Positions 1 to 7,559 of a DNA stretch of 10,614 nucleotides are shown here, piece after piece (position 1 is the first letter of the stretch; each line of letters begins with the position of its first letter). The DNA lies in NCBI GenBank assembly GCA_947177495.1, contig CAMWUS010000035.1:1-10614 (forward strand), in the 5' to 3' direction. Made by a program: the position numbers and the translations under genes. Under the pieces are notes generated by a model that made no database searches, was not told where the DNA came from, and saw only the letters and a program-made list of their open reading frames with translations. The stretch is from an uncultured Clostridia bacterium (GTDB lineage: Bacteria > Bacillota > Clostridia > Christensenellales > Borkfalkiaceae).

Positions 1-1
1 G

Positions 2-58
2 AAAATAGTTCATACTGTTCAAAAGATGCTGAACGGTAACAATATCGCTACGGTTTGA
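2..58 (+). CDS. 3' end of an unidentified upstream gene (partial)
   Basis: Reading from base 2 gives 18 codons ending KMLNGNNIATV and a TGA stop at 56-58, 14 bases before the ATG of the GH16 gene. The spacing fits a co-transcribed gene. A sugar-binding lipoprotein would be the expected partner of the two permeases downstream and could lie here, but the tail is too short to identify any family. The other forward frame starting at base 1 also stops within the first 40 bases, so the assignment rests on spacing and plausibility only. Confidence 0.45.
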   Translation, partial: KIVHTVQKMLNGNNIATV

Positions 59-72
59 TATGGGAGGGAATC

Positions 73-1455
73 ATGCAAAGAAAACATAGCGCTATAACAA
101 GATTTTTATCTGTGGCGGCGTGCGCCGTAATGGTGAGCGCTATTGCGGGATGTTCGAGGGCTTCTGTGAGGGAAGATCCTCTGTTGCCGCTTGACCGTGT
201 AGAGTTCGATTATGAAAACGCTTTCTTCGACGATTTCACAGGCGGAGTAGATTTTGACAGTTGGTATATTTGCAATGCGGCTTGGGGCGTTGATAACGGC
301 GGTGTTATTAAAGAGAACGTCAGCTATACCGACGACGGCGTGTTGGCGCTTACGGGGAACGGCAACTATTACAGCGGTCCGTTAAAAGGCGTCGGTTCTC
401 GCACCGACGGCACCAAAACGGGCGCGGCGCTTATCTCCAAGTTCTTGGTGGGACCCGGACGGTACGAAATCAAAATGAAACCGCATCCCCGTCTCGGTAC
501 GTGCAGTGCGCTGTGGACGTTTGCCTACGACGAAAGCAATACCGATAACAATCACGAAATAGATATCGAGATGTCGGGCGACTTTACATATCGGCATATT
601 TACAATACGAGCTGGCTCAGCGATTCGGGTACAGGCGTTCGTGAATATTACATCACGGAAGTCGATCCCGTAAACGACGGGAACTGGCACGTGTTCGGAT
701 TTGATTGGTATGAAGATCACATCGATTATTACATAGACGGCGAATTCGTTCAAAAAGGCACCGCAATCATTCCCTACCTTCAAAGTCGGTTATGGATCGG
801 CGTTTGGTTCCCGCAAGGTTGGGGCGGAGAGGCAAACTTCGAAACCGATCAGATGTTGGTCGATTGGGTTAAATACATACCGTTTAAAGACCAAAAGATA
901 ACTGCCTACGAACCTACGCCCAACACTTACGTCGGACGCGCGGATTATCCCTCGCACCCTACGGCATTGCCGAAAATAAATAAACTTGCAAACGCTTCCT
1001 TTACCGTGCCCATCAAGGCAACGGTGGAAGAAACGGCAGTAAACGCATGGCGCGGCGGGTTGCTCGCCACGGCAACGAGCGATAACATCACCGAGCTTGT
1101 AACCTGGGGCGAAGGATACGGCAAAGACGGCGGTTGCGGTGCTCAGTTAAAAGAGGGCGGTTATTTGGCGCAATATGTAGACGCCGTATATGAAAATTAC
1201 GAATACAAGTTGTCTTTCTATGCAAAAGCAACGGGCAGCGGGAGCCGCGCACGGCTGATGTTCTATCCTGCGCAGGACAACGTGTTGGAAACGCACGACG
1301 TTACGATTGCGGGTGAGGAGTGGCAGTACTACGAACTCATCGTTACCGCGCCGGTAAATACCGACAGAATCCGTATTCGTTTGGATTCGGCGGCCGGTTC
1401 CATTCTGAATATCTCCGATATGAAACTTACGTTCTTGCGCGAAATTCAGGCGTAG
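73..1455 (+). CDS. GH16 family beta-glucanase lipoprotein with C-terminal carbohydrate-binding domain
   Basis: A 460-residue secreted, lipid-anchored glycoside hydrolase. I chose the ATG at 73 because GGGAGGGA (62-69) sits just before it; an in-frame TTG at 55 overlaps the preceding stop and has no such site. The signal peptide ends in a lipobox, IAGC, with Cys27 as the lipidated residue. Residues about 45-268 form the GH16 beta-jelly-roll. The active-site motif is HEIDIE: Glu162 (nucleophile), Asp164 and Glu166 (acid/base). The spacing is ExDxE without the extra residue, which in GH16 is typical of lichenases and xyloglucan-type enzymes, while laminarinases and agarases usually have ExDxxE. 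The downstream WHVFGFDWY and YYIDGEFV strands are also typical of the family. Residues about 303-458 resemble a CBM4/9/22-like galactose-binding fold (NASFT start, GGYLAQYV, YKLSFYAKA, WQYYELIVTAP). The likely substrate is a beta-1,3/1,4- or beta-1,3-glucan; the exact one cannot be read from sequence. It is first of four closely spaced genes, with the permease gene 15 bases after its stop. Confidence 0.92.
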   Translation: MQRKHSAITRFLSVAACAVMVSAIAGCSRASVREDPLLPLDRVEFDYENAFFDDFTGGVDFDSWYICNAAWGVDNGGVIKENVSYTDDGVLALTGNGNYYSGPLKGVGSRTDGTKTGAALISKFLVGPGRYEIKMKPHPRLGTCSALWTFAYDESNTDNNHEIDIEMSGDFTYRHIYNTSWLSDSGTGVREYYITEVDPVNDGNWHVFGFDWYEDHIDYYIDGEFVQKGTAIIPYLQSRLWIGVWFPQGWGGEANFETDQMLVDWVKYIPFKDQKITAYEPTPNTYVGRADYPSHPTALPKINKLANASFTVPIKATVEETAVNAWRGGLLATATSDNITELVTWGEGYGKDGGCGAQLKEGGYLAQYVDAVYENYEYKLSFYAKATGSGSRARLMFYPAQDNVLETHDVTIAGEEWQYYELIVTAPVNTDRIRIRLDSAAGSILNISDMKLTFLREIQA

Positions 1456-1470
1456 CGGAGGCGAGTACGT

Positions 1471-2439
1471 ATGAATAAAATAGCTGCTCTTTTCAACAAA
1501 GGAAAAACCCGTTCCAAGAGTACAAACGGCGACGGGTTTCGTAAAAAACGCAAACGCCGCAATTCGGTGGGGGCATGTATTTTTATCGTTGTGATGCTTG
1601 CATATCCCGTTTTGCAGTTTTTAATCACTTGGCTGTATGTAAACATCAATTCGGTTGCGCTTGTTTTTCAACGGCAGAACGAATTCTTTGAATACGAATG
1701 GGTTGGATTTGATAACGTTATTGCGTTTTTCCGATCCTTTAAAATCGATCCGGCAACGAGGCAGGTATATCTCAATTCATTCTTGTATATGCCTGTTACT
1801 TGCATGATCAGCATTCCGCTTGCAACGGTATTTTCTTACTTTTTGTATAAAGAAATGCCGCTGTCGGGCGTGTTCCGAGTCATCTATTTCATTCCGAATA
1901 TTATTCCCGTGGTCGCGCTTACCCTTGCATTCCGTATGCCGTTTGAGCCCGGCTATGGATTTTTAAACGTTTTAATGCAAAAAATGGGGCTTCATCTGCA
2001 ATACTTCGGTAAGGAACCGAACGCGCAGATTATGGTCTATATTTATTGTATTTGGGCGGGGCTCGGCTATAATATCGTATTGCTGTCGGGTGCAATCGGG
2101 CGTGTCCCCGAAGAGGTACTTGAAAGTGCCCGTTTGGACGGCGTGGGACCCATGCGAGAATTCTTTCAGTTTGTGGTTCCGCTCATATGGCCCACACTCA
2201 CCACGTTGATTATTCTTGGTATGACAAATGTGCTTACGCTGTATTTACAGCCGTACTTATTGACAAAGGGCGCAAACGGCACGCAAACAATCGGCATGGT
2301 TATCTTCACAATATCGCAGTCAGACCGCAACTTGGAAAGCGCCGCAACGACAGGGCTCTTGTGCTCGCTTATTTGGGCGCCGGTTATCTTGACGGTACGT
2401 CACTTCATGTCGAAGTGCTTTGCCGGCGTGGATTATTAA
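1471..2439 (+). CDS. Sugar ABC transporter permease, MalF/UgpA/LplB type
   Basis: A 322-residue inner-membrane permease of the CUT1 carbohydrate ABC class. Six hydrophobic segments are visible at about 34-57, 101-126, 135-156, 187-208, 235-262 and 292-312, after a strongly basic cytoplasmic tail (RKKRKRR near 24-30). The cytoplasmic EAA loop that docks the ATPase is present as ESARLDGVGPMREFFQFVVP (about 218-237), close to the family pattern EAAxxDGA...F..I.LP. The start ATG at 1471 has GGAGG at 1457-1461. With the next gene it should form the heterodimeric channel that imports oligosaccharides released by the GH16 enzyme. No ATP-binding subunit is encoded in the window; many Gram-positive CUT1 systems share one MsiK-type ATPase encoded elsewhere. 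Substrate is inferred from the neighbour only. Confidence 0.93.
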   Translation: MNKIAALFNKGKTRSKSTNGDGFRKKRKRRNSVGACIFIVVMLAYPVLQFLITWLYVNINSVALVFQRQNEFFEYEWVGFDNVIAFFRSFKIDPATRQVYLNSFLYMPVTCMISIPLATVFSYFLYKEMPLSGVFRVIYFIPNIIPVVALTLAFRMPFEPGYGFLNVLMQKMGLHLQYFGKEPNAQIMVYIYCIWAGLGYNIVLLSGAIGRVPEEVLESARLDGVGPMREFFQFVVPLIWPTLTTLIILGMTNVLTLYLQPYLLTKGANGTQTIGMVIFTISQSDRNLESAATTGLLCSLIWAPVILTVRHFMSKCFAGVDY

Positions 2440-2449
2440 GGAGGGGCGG

Positions 2450-3358
2450 ATGAAAGCGAAATTGTTATCCAAATTAGCATCGTTTAAACAAGCCCGTAAC
2501 GCACGCAAACTGAAAAACAACGTTCCGCGTTGGTTGATGTGGTGCATCTTCGCGCTGTTTGTGCTTTATGCAATTACGTTGCTGTATCCCTTTTTGTGGA
2601 TGCTCGTCAACTCCTTTAAAGAGACGTCGGAGTTTTTAACGCACATAAACGGATTTCCGAAGAATTGGGCGTTCACAAGTTACACAAATGGTGTGTTCCG
2701 TTACGGTTCGGCATCGGGCATGAACATTGTGCAGATGTTCGGCATGAGCGCGATCCTGACAATTGCGGGCGCATTCGTCAGCGTGTTCTTCTCCTGCTGT
2801 GCGGCGTATACGGTATCCAAGTATAACTTTATCGGGAAGAAACTCATATACGGCGTTGCGGTATTTATGATGGTGGTTCCCATTGTGGGAAGTCTGCCCG
2901 GTCAGGTGCGTATGATGCAGGACTTTAAAATGTACGATACCGTAATCGGATTACTCTTCCTGTATTCGGGCGCATTCGGATTAAACTTTATTCTGTTTTA
3001 TGCGTTTTTCGTTAATATCTCATGGAGTTATGCCGAGGCGGCGCGTGTGGACGGAGCGAATGATTTTATAATCTTTTTCCGTATCATGATTCCGCTCGCA
3101 AAGGGACCTATCATTGCAGTATTTATCTTGCAAGCAATCGGACTTTGGAACGACTATTCCACACCCGCAATCTTTCTGCCAAGTTTAACAACTTTGGCGG
3201 TAGGGTTGGACGAAATCAAAACGGCGGCAATGCAACAAATGGACTATCCCGCAATGTTTGCGGCGGTCATGATAACCGTGTTACCCATGTTGGTTCTGTT
3301 TGCATGTTTCCAAAAAACGATTATGGAGAACACCATTATCGGCGGTTTAAAGGGTTAA
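2450..3358 (+). CDS. Sugar ABC transporter permease, MalG/LplC/CarB type
   Basis: A 302-residue partner permease of the CUT1 class. I chose the ATG at 2450 because AAGGAGGGG (2438-2446) overlaps the previous stop codon and is well placed; the upstream in-frame TTG at 2420 lies inside the preceding gene and has no good site. Six membrane segments are seen at about 28-55, 93-120, 131-152, 164-187, 217-240 and 267-287. The EAA loop reads EAARVDGANDFIIFFRIMIP (196-215), close to the family consensus. The gene begins 10 bases after its partner, so translation is probably coupled. The protein ends in a short GGLKG tail, a common ending in this family (MalG-type proteins end in a similar way). It should pair with the permease just upstream. 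Confidence 0.93.
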   Translation: MKAKLLSKLASFKQARNARKLKNNVPRWLMWCIFALFVLYAITLLYPFLWMLVNSFKETSEFLTHINGFPKNWAFTSYTNGVFRYGSASGMNIVQMFGMSAILTIAGAFVSVFFSCCAAYTVSKYNFIGKKLIYGVAVFMMVVPIVGSLPGQVRMMQDFKMYDTVIGLLFLYSGAFGLNFILFYAFFVNISWSYAEAARVDGANDFIIFFRIMIPLAKGPIIAVFILQAIGLWNDYSTPAIFLPSLTTLAVGLDEIKTAAMQQMDYPAMFAAVMITVLPMLVLFACFQKTIMENTIIGGLKG

Positions 3359-3382
3359 CGGCAAAAGCGAGGAGAAATATTT

Positions 3383-6256
3383 ATGAAATTTAAGCAAGCA
3401 ATCAGTCTTTTAATGGCAGGTTTTCTGGCAATCGGCATGAGCGGCTGCCGTAAAAAAGAAACGCCGAGAGTCTCGTTTTCGGATATCGAGTACAGCATTT
3501 CCTCGGGCGAGCGCGTAACGGCGCAGACAACGACGGGCGGAAATATCAAATATTCCATCGTGGGCAGTGTACCTGCGGGCGTGACGCTTGACGAAAACAG
3601 CGGGGTAGTTACGTTTGACGAAAGCGTTGCGGGCGGAACGCAGATTATGGTGCGTGCCGAAAGCAACGGGGTTAGTTCCCTGCCCATCGTGGTAACGCTT
3701 GTTCAGCCGGATAGAGAACCCGAAATAACGTTTACCAACTATTCCGAGTATCTTATTAACGGCGACGCCGTAACGGTCGTCAGCAAACCTTCGTATGCTA
3801 TGACGTATGCGCTTTCGCAATCGGTTGCGGGCATTACGGTGGACCGTTATACGGGGATTGTGAACTTCGCCGACGGCGTTGAAAACAATACGAAATTCTC
3901 GGTGGAAGTAACGTCTTCCAACGGCTATAAAAAATCCAAAGAGTTTATCGCCAAAACGGCGGGATTTGTGCGGGCGAGCGAGCCTGTGCAACTGACCGAA
4001 GTCGGTTCCCGTATACCGCTTTCCTATCAGCTCGACTTTACCGAAAGCCCCGACGCCGAATTTATATCGTTAGCGGACGGCAACGGCGCGTTGGAAGACG
4101 GCATGTATACGTACGATACGCAGACGAAAGTTATCACTTTGGCTGTCGATTATGTGAACGCGCTTCCGGTAGGCGATTCGACGATTAGCGTACGCACGAC
4201 TGCGCATGCGCTTAAAGTAACAGTGAAAAAGGCGGATATGCTGATTTCCGACGCGTACGAGCTGGCGGCGATCAGATCCGAACGTGCAAATCTTTCCAAA
4301 TATTATATTCAAACAAATGATATCGACCTTACGGAGTATCTTGCAAACGAGCCTGCCGGTTGGTACCCGATCGGCGTATATCACGACGTTACCAACTGGT
4401 CCGAGGCAAGCGCTGACGCATGGGCGGGCATTTACGACGGAAACGGTCACAAGATAACGGGCGGAACAATGAACCGCAGAGACGCGGAGGCATATAACTC
4501 AGGTTTGTTCGGGTTTACGTTAGACACCTCGATTATTAAGAATTTGGGCTACGAAGGCGGAACGCATACTGTGCGTTCGTTCTCGGGCACGCTTGTCGGC
4601 GTTAACAGCGGACTTGTGGAAAACTGTTATTCGACGGTAGGCGTAAGAGCAATGCTCAACGATCCTACGGCAAAAGCCCGCGTAATAGGCGGATTTGTCG
4701 GGCGTAATAACGGTACGATCAAAAATTGTTACGCCGCAGGGAAAGTAGAGGCGGATTCGGACTTCGGCGCGTTTGTCGGTGAAAACAATGGCAGAATCGA
4801 AAACTGCTACGCGACTGCCGAATGCAACGGCAACACCGAAATTACAAAAATAACGTTTGCGGGATTAGGCTCGCAAGGCGACGAAAGCGATATCCTGTTC
4901 GATACATACGATCAAATGCGGGCACACAAATTCAACCTCGGCGAAGGTTGGGTGCAGGAGGAAGGAAAGCTTCCTACGCTTGTGTCGTCCGAAAAAGTAA
5001 GTTATGTCCGCCGTATCACGGTTGCGAAACAGGCGGAATACTTCAATTGCGGTGACGAGTTCGATATTGAGTTTACCTATTCACCCTCCGTTATATCTCC
5101 GGAAGAAAAGTTTACCTTCGAAGTGCGCGGCGAAGGCGTACGGGTAGACGAGGGCGGCAGAGTAAATACCCGCAACGCAACCTGTAGCGAATTTACGGTT
5201 ATCGTAAGCAGTTTGTATGCAAGCGGTGAGAGAACGTATAAGCTTTACGATCGTCCGGAGACAGTGGAAATTGTCAATCCCGATACCGAAATGCTTGCGG
5301 GACAAAAATACAAGATTTCTTCGCGCGTATTGCCCGAAACGGCAAATCAGAACGACGTGAAGTATGAGCTTGTGGATGCACCGAAGGGCGTAACGCTGAT
5401 CGGCGACGTTATTACGGTGGCCGAAGACGTAGACGACGGTACTGCGGTTAAATACCGCGCCGTATTCGGCAAAATCGTAAGCGATATTGTTACGGCGCAC
5501 GTAAATGGCACAGCGGCGTTTGAAAACAATATCATCTTCTTTGAAGGGAAAATCAGCGGTGACGCTCAGATAACCTTCCCGCATGGAACAGTTACAAAGA
5601 TAAGCTGTTCGGGCAAAGCGCTGCAATTCACGCAAAGCGGAACAACCGTCACCATTCCGCAGTCGGAGCTTGCATCGTTCAATCAGGGCAGTACAATGAT
5701 TATCTTGGAAACAGCGGGGAAAGCGTACCGCGCTTCCGTGATTGTGGCGGATAGAATCATTCGGACGGTAGAGGATTTGATTAACCTCGGCAATGAAAAG
5801 AATACCAAATCGATATACTATGTGCTTGCAAACGACATCGATTGCAACGGCGCCGCATTGAAACCCATCGGCGAATATACCGATGATGACAATTTGGATA
5901 CGGCATTCTGCGGTATATTCGACGGTGCGGGACACACCATCTCCAACTTTACGGTAGAGGGCGCGTTCAACGCCGGATTCTTCGGATTCCTCCGCGGAAC
6001 GGTCAAGGATTTACACCTTGAAGGAACGGTAAAATCCCCCAACAATTTCGTGGGCGGGTTCGTCGGTTCCGCATTAGATGCTACTATTACAAACTGTACG
6101 TTCAGCGGTACGGTTACGGCCCCCAATGCCGCTGCGGTCGGCGCTTTTGTCGGAAAGAACAGCAGCAGTACCATCACGAATTGCGGCGTCAACTGCAACC
6201 TTTCGAATTTCTTCGGGATGAACGACGGAACGATTACAGACGACTATACATTTTAA
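3383..6256 (+). CDS. Large surface lipoprotein with Ig-like domains and two GLUG beta-helix modules
   Basis: A 957-residue lipoprotein with no catalytic motif that I recognise. GAGGAG (3369-3374) supports the ATG at 3383. The lipobox is MSGC, with Cys22 as the anchor. Visible order: two Ig-like repeats (about 29-108 and 113-192) sharing a GVTLDxxSGVVTF / GITVDRYTGIVNF strand; a beta-rich domain (about 208-290) ending ADMLIS; a first GLUG module (about 289-536) with YDGNGHKITG, GGFVGRNNGTIKNCYAAG and GAFVGENNGRIENCYATA; two more Ig-like regions (about 537-625 and 627-708); a second beta-rich domain (about 717-793) ending ADRII; and a second GLUG module (about 794-957) with FDGAGHTISN and GGFVGS...ITNC strands. 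The second module stops at the protein end without the W...G..P.L closing segment of the first. GLUG and Ig-like modules are known from surface adhesins and secreted proteins of gut bacteria. The gene follows the permeases by 24 bases, so it is probably co-expressed with the transporter and GH16 enzyme. A glycan-binding or scaffold role is inference; it does not look like a normal solute-binding protein. Confidence 0.9.
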   Translation: MKFKQAISLLMAGFLAIGMSGCRKKETPRVSFSDIEYSISSGERVTAQTTTGGNIKYSIVGSVPAGVTLDENSGVVTFDESVAGGTQIMVRAESNGVSSLPIVVTLVQPDREPEITFTNYSEYLINGDAVTVVSKPSYAMTYALSQSVAGITVDRYTGIVNFADGVENNTKFSVEVTSSNGYKKSKEFIAKTAGFVRASEPVQLTEVGSRIPLSYQLDFTESPDAEFISLADGNGALEDGMYTYDTQTKVITLAVDYVNALPVGDSTISVRTTAHALKVTVKKADMLISDAYELAAIRSERANLSKYYIQTNDIDLTEYLANEPAGWYPIGVYHDVTNWSEASADAWAGIYDGNGHKITGGTMNRRDAEAYNSGLFGFTLDTSIIKNLGYEGGTHTVRSFSGTLVGVNSGLVENCYSTVGVRAMLNDPTAKARVIGGFVGRNNGTIKNCYAAGKVEADSDFGAFVGENNGRIENCYATAECNGNTEITKITFAGLGSQGDESDILFDTYDQMRAHKFNLGEGWVQEEGKLPTLVSSEKVSYVRRITVAKQAEYFNCGDEFDIEFTYSPSVISPEEKFTFEVRGEGVRVDEGGRVNTRNATCSEFTVIVSSLYASGERTYKLYDRPETVEIVNPDTEMLAGQKYKISSRVLPETANQNDVKYELVDAPKGVTLIGDVITVAEDVDDGTAVKYRAVFGKIVSDIVTAHVNGTAAFENNIIFFEGKISGDAQITFPHGTVTKISCSGKALQFTQSGTTVTIPQSELASFNQGSTMIILETAGKAYRASVIVADRIIRTVEDLINLGNEKNTKSIYYVLANDIDCNGAALKPIGEYTDDDNLDTAFCGIFDGAGHTISNFTVEGAFNAGFFGFLRGTVKDLHLEGTVKSPNNFVGGFVGSALDATITNCTFSGTVTAPNAAAVGAFVGKNSSSTITNCGVNCNLSNFFGMNDGTITDDYTF
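5819..5842 (+). repeat. Near-identical 24-base segment shared by the two large lipoprotein genes (copy 1)
   Basis: The bases encoding YVLANDID at 5819-5842 match 10431-10454 at 23 of 24 positions; the one difference is a silent GTG/GTT Val codon. Both lie at the start of a GLUG module. This shows that the modules of the two lipoproteins share descent, or that this strand is tightly constrained in codon choice. Confidence 0.8.
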
Positions 6257-6260
6257 TTTG

Positions 6261-6288
6261 TTGCTTGTTCCGCGGATTTTTGTATAAT
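6261..6288 (+). promoter_or_regulatory. Candidate sigma-A-type promoter for the ROK regulator gene
   Basis: A perfect TATAAT at 6283-6288 has a weak -35 candidate TTGCTT at 6261-6266, with a 16-base spacer. An alternative -35, TTGTTG at 6258-6263, would give a 19-base spacer. The site lies in the only gap of more than 42 bases between complete genes in the window. Transcription would start near 6295, so the ATG at 6297 would be almost leaderless; this favours the ATG at 6318. The spacer contains the 8-base palindrome TCCGCGGA (6269-6276). No convincing terminator separates this promoter from the gene before it. Confidence 0.6.
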
Positions 6289-6298
6289 AATCAAAAAT
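6276..6298. promoter_or_regulatory. Inverted repeat over the -10 box, candidate operator
   Basis: ATTTTTG (6276-6282) and CAAAAAT (6292-6298) are perfect 7-base inverted arms around a 9-base centre that contains the TATAAT box. A repressor bound here would block the polymerase. ROK repressors such as XylR, NagC and Mlc bind AT-rich palindromes, and the known Bacillus XylR box has TTTG/CAAA-type arms, so self-control by the adjacent ROK protein is plausible. AT-rich arms can arise by chance, and there is no second copy in the window to support it. Confidence 0.4.
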
Positions 6299-6317
6299 GA
6301 AAAGGACAGAAGGGATT

Positions 6318-7517
6318 ATGACAAAACCCATAGGTAAAAATCAAACCGACGCACGGATACATAATAACAAAGCGATTCTCAATCTTTTACGGAAAGAGGA
6401 TATGACGCAGGGTAAGCTCGCTGAAAAAATGGGATTATCTATTGCCGCGGTTTCTATGATATCGGCAGACCTTATAAAGTACGGGCTGATTAAGATGAGC
6501 GATTTGCATTTGGACACCAGAAAGGGGCGGCGGCCTCAAATGCTTTCGATTAACGGTGCGTACGGCTGTGTGGCTGTGGTATCGCTTACCGACGAAAATA
6601 TCGGTTACGTAATCGCAAACATGAAGGAAGAGATTGTTTACAGCAGTACGGTAAACAATCCCGATACCATAGAATTGAAAGCGTTGTATGAGGTTATTCT
6701 CGATATCAAACGCGTCATCGATAATATTGTAAAATTGCCGCTTCTCGGGATCGATATTTCCACCCCCGGTAAAATAAACAATATTACGGGCGAGATTGCG
6801 CAATCCCCGCACTTTTCAAAAGAAATAACGGCACAGCCCAACTTTTTGCCCAACCTCTTTCACAGGCATTTCAACGTTCCCGTAAAGATAACGAATGATA
6901 TCAACCTTGCCGCTATGGGGGAGATGAATGCCGGCTGGCTCGGCGACAATAAAAACGCCAACGCCATGTACGTATACGTGGGGCGCGGGATAGGCAGTGC
7001 GCTTATCTTAAACGGAAAACCGTATGTGGGTACGCGCGGCTATGCGGGAGAAATCGGTTTGATAAAGCGTCAATTCGGCGGCGAAACGCATTACTTGGAC
7101 GACATTGCGTCTTTAAACGGTATCGTCTTAGAGTTGGAAAAACGCGGTTGCACCGTAACGGCGGAAACGCTTGCGGAGCGGTATTTGAGTGGGGATCGGC
7201 AAATTGTAGAGTACGTAGACGGCACAGCCGAGGAACTCGGGAATGCGTTAAAAGATTTAGTTGAGGTTTTGGATTTGTCCGATATACGGCTTGCCGGTGC
7301 GGCAGGCTCGTTCGGAGAACGGTATTTGAATATTGTACGCGCAAGTATTGCACGGTCGGCAAATGCGGTCACGGTAGACTGTTCTACACTCAGCCGAGAT
7401 GCAGGTATTTACGGTGCCGTATCCAAGGCAATCGCCAACATAACGGCGCACATTATAGAAGAAAACGAATTCGGTTCGGAAACAAAAGCGGCAGTATCGG
7501 GTGGCACCCGTTATTGA
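6318..7517 (+). CDS. ROK-family (NagC/XylR-like) transcriptional regulator lacking the zinc site
   Basis: A 399-residue cytoplasmic regulator. I chose the ATG at 6318 because AGAAGGG (6308-6314) precedes it; the in-frame ATG at 6297 lies at the predicted transcription start. Residues about 18-58 form a winged helix-turn-helix (MTQGKLAEKMGLSIAAVSMI, 29-48), followed by a wing with KGRRPQMLSIN (69-79). The rest is a ROK sugar-kinase-like domain: TPGKI, TNDINLAAMGE with Asp194, YVGRGIGSALILNG, and GYAGEIG (A243-G247). The family normally continues AGEIGH and then CxCGxxGC, which bind zinc. Here the His is replaced by Leu and no Cys follows in the RQFGGETHYLDD loop. The length is normal for a ROK repressor (about 380-400). 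It sits between the transporter operon and a surface lipoprotein gene, which suggests control of one or both by a sugar ligand; the ligand is unknown. Confidence 0.9.
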   Translation: MTKPIGKNQTDARIHNNKAILNLLRKEDMTQGKLAEKMGLSIAAVSMISADLIKYGLIKMSDLHLDTRKGRRPQMLSINGAYGCVAVVSLTDENIGYVIANMKEEIVYSSTVNNPDTIELKALYEVILDIKRVIDNIVKLPLLGIDISTPGKINNITGEIAQSPHFSKEITAQPNFLPNLFHRHFNVPVKITNDINLAAMGEMNAGWLGDNKNANAMYVYVGRGIGSALILNGKPYVGTRGYAGEIGLIKRQFGGETHYLDDIASLNGIVLELEKRGCTVTAETLAERYLSGDRQIVEYVDGTAEELGNALKDLVEVLDLSDIRLAGAAGSFGERYLNIVRASIARSANAVTVDCSTLSRDAGIYGAVSKAIANITAHIIEENEFGSETKAAVSGGTRY

Positions 7518-7520
7518 TAA

Positions 7521-7543
7521 AAGAAAAAAGCGGTATCGACCGC
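7521..7543 (-). terminator. Weak hairpin with T-rich tail on the minus strand
   Basis: On the + strand an A-rich run (7518-7529) precedes GCGGT-ATCG-ACCGC (7530-7543). Read on the minus strand this is a 5-base GC-rich stem with a 4-base loop followed by TTTTTTCTTTT, the shape of an intrinsic terminator. It would stop antisense transcription entering the ROK gene. The stem is short and I see no minus-strand gene, so it may be chance. On the + strand the hairpin lies just before the next ribosome site and has no T tail. Confidence 0.2.
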
Positions 7544-7559
7544 ATGTAAGGAGGAAAGT

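Noticed and set aside
55..72. TTG at 55 as the start of the GH16 gene
   Set aside because: It overlaps the previous stop codon, places the purine-rich ribosome site inside the coding sequence, and adds residues before a normal lipoprotein signal peptide. The ATG at 73 explains the site better.
2420..2449. TTG at 2420 as the start of the second permease
   Set aside because: It lies within the upstream gene, has no ribosome site, and would contain the strong AAGGAGGGG that serves the ATG at 2450.
5081..5935. A 284-codon open frame on the minus strand inside the 957-residue lipoprotein gene
   Set aside because: Same pattern as above: low-complexity, Arg/Cys-rich shadow of a well supported + strand gene.
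6257..6282. Possible intrinsic terminator after the 957-residue lipoprotein gene (TCCGCGGA followed by TTTTT)
   Set aside because: The palindrome has no loop, so the usable stem would be at most two pairs. It fits better as part of the promoter region.
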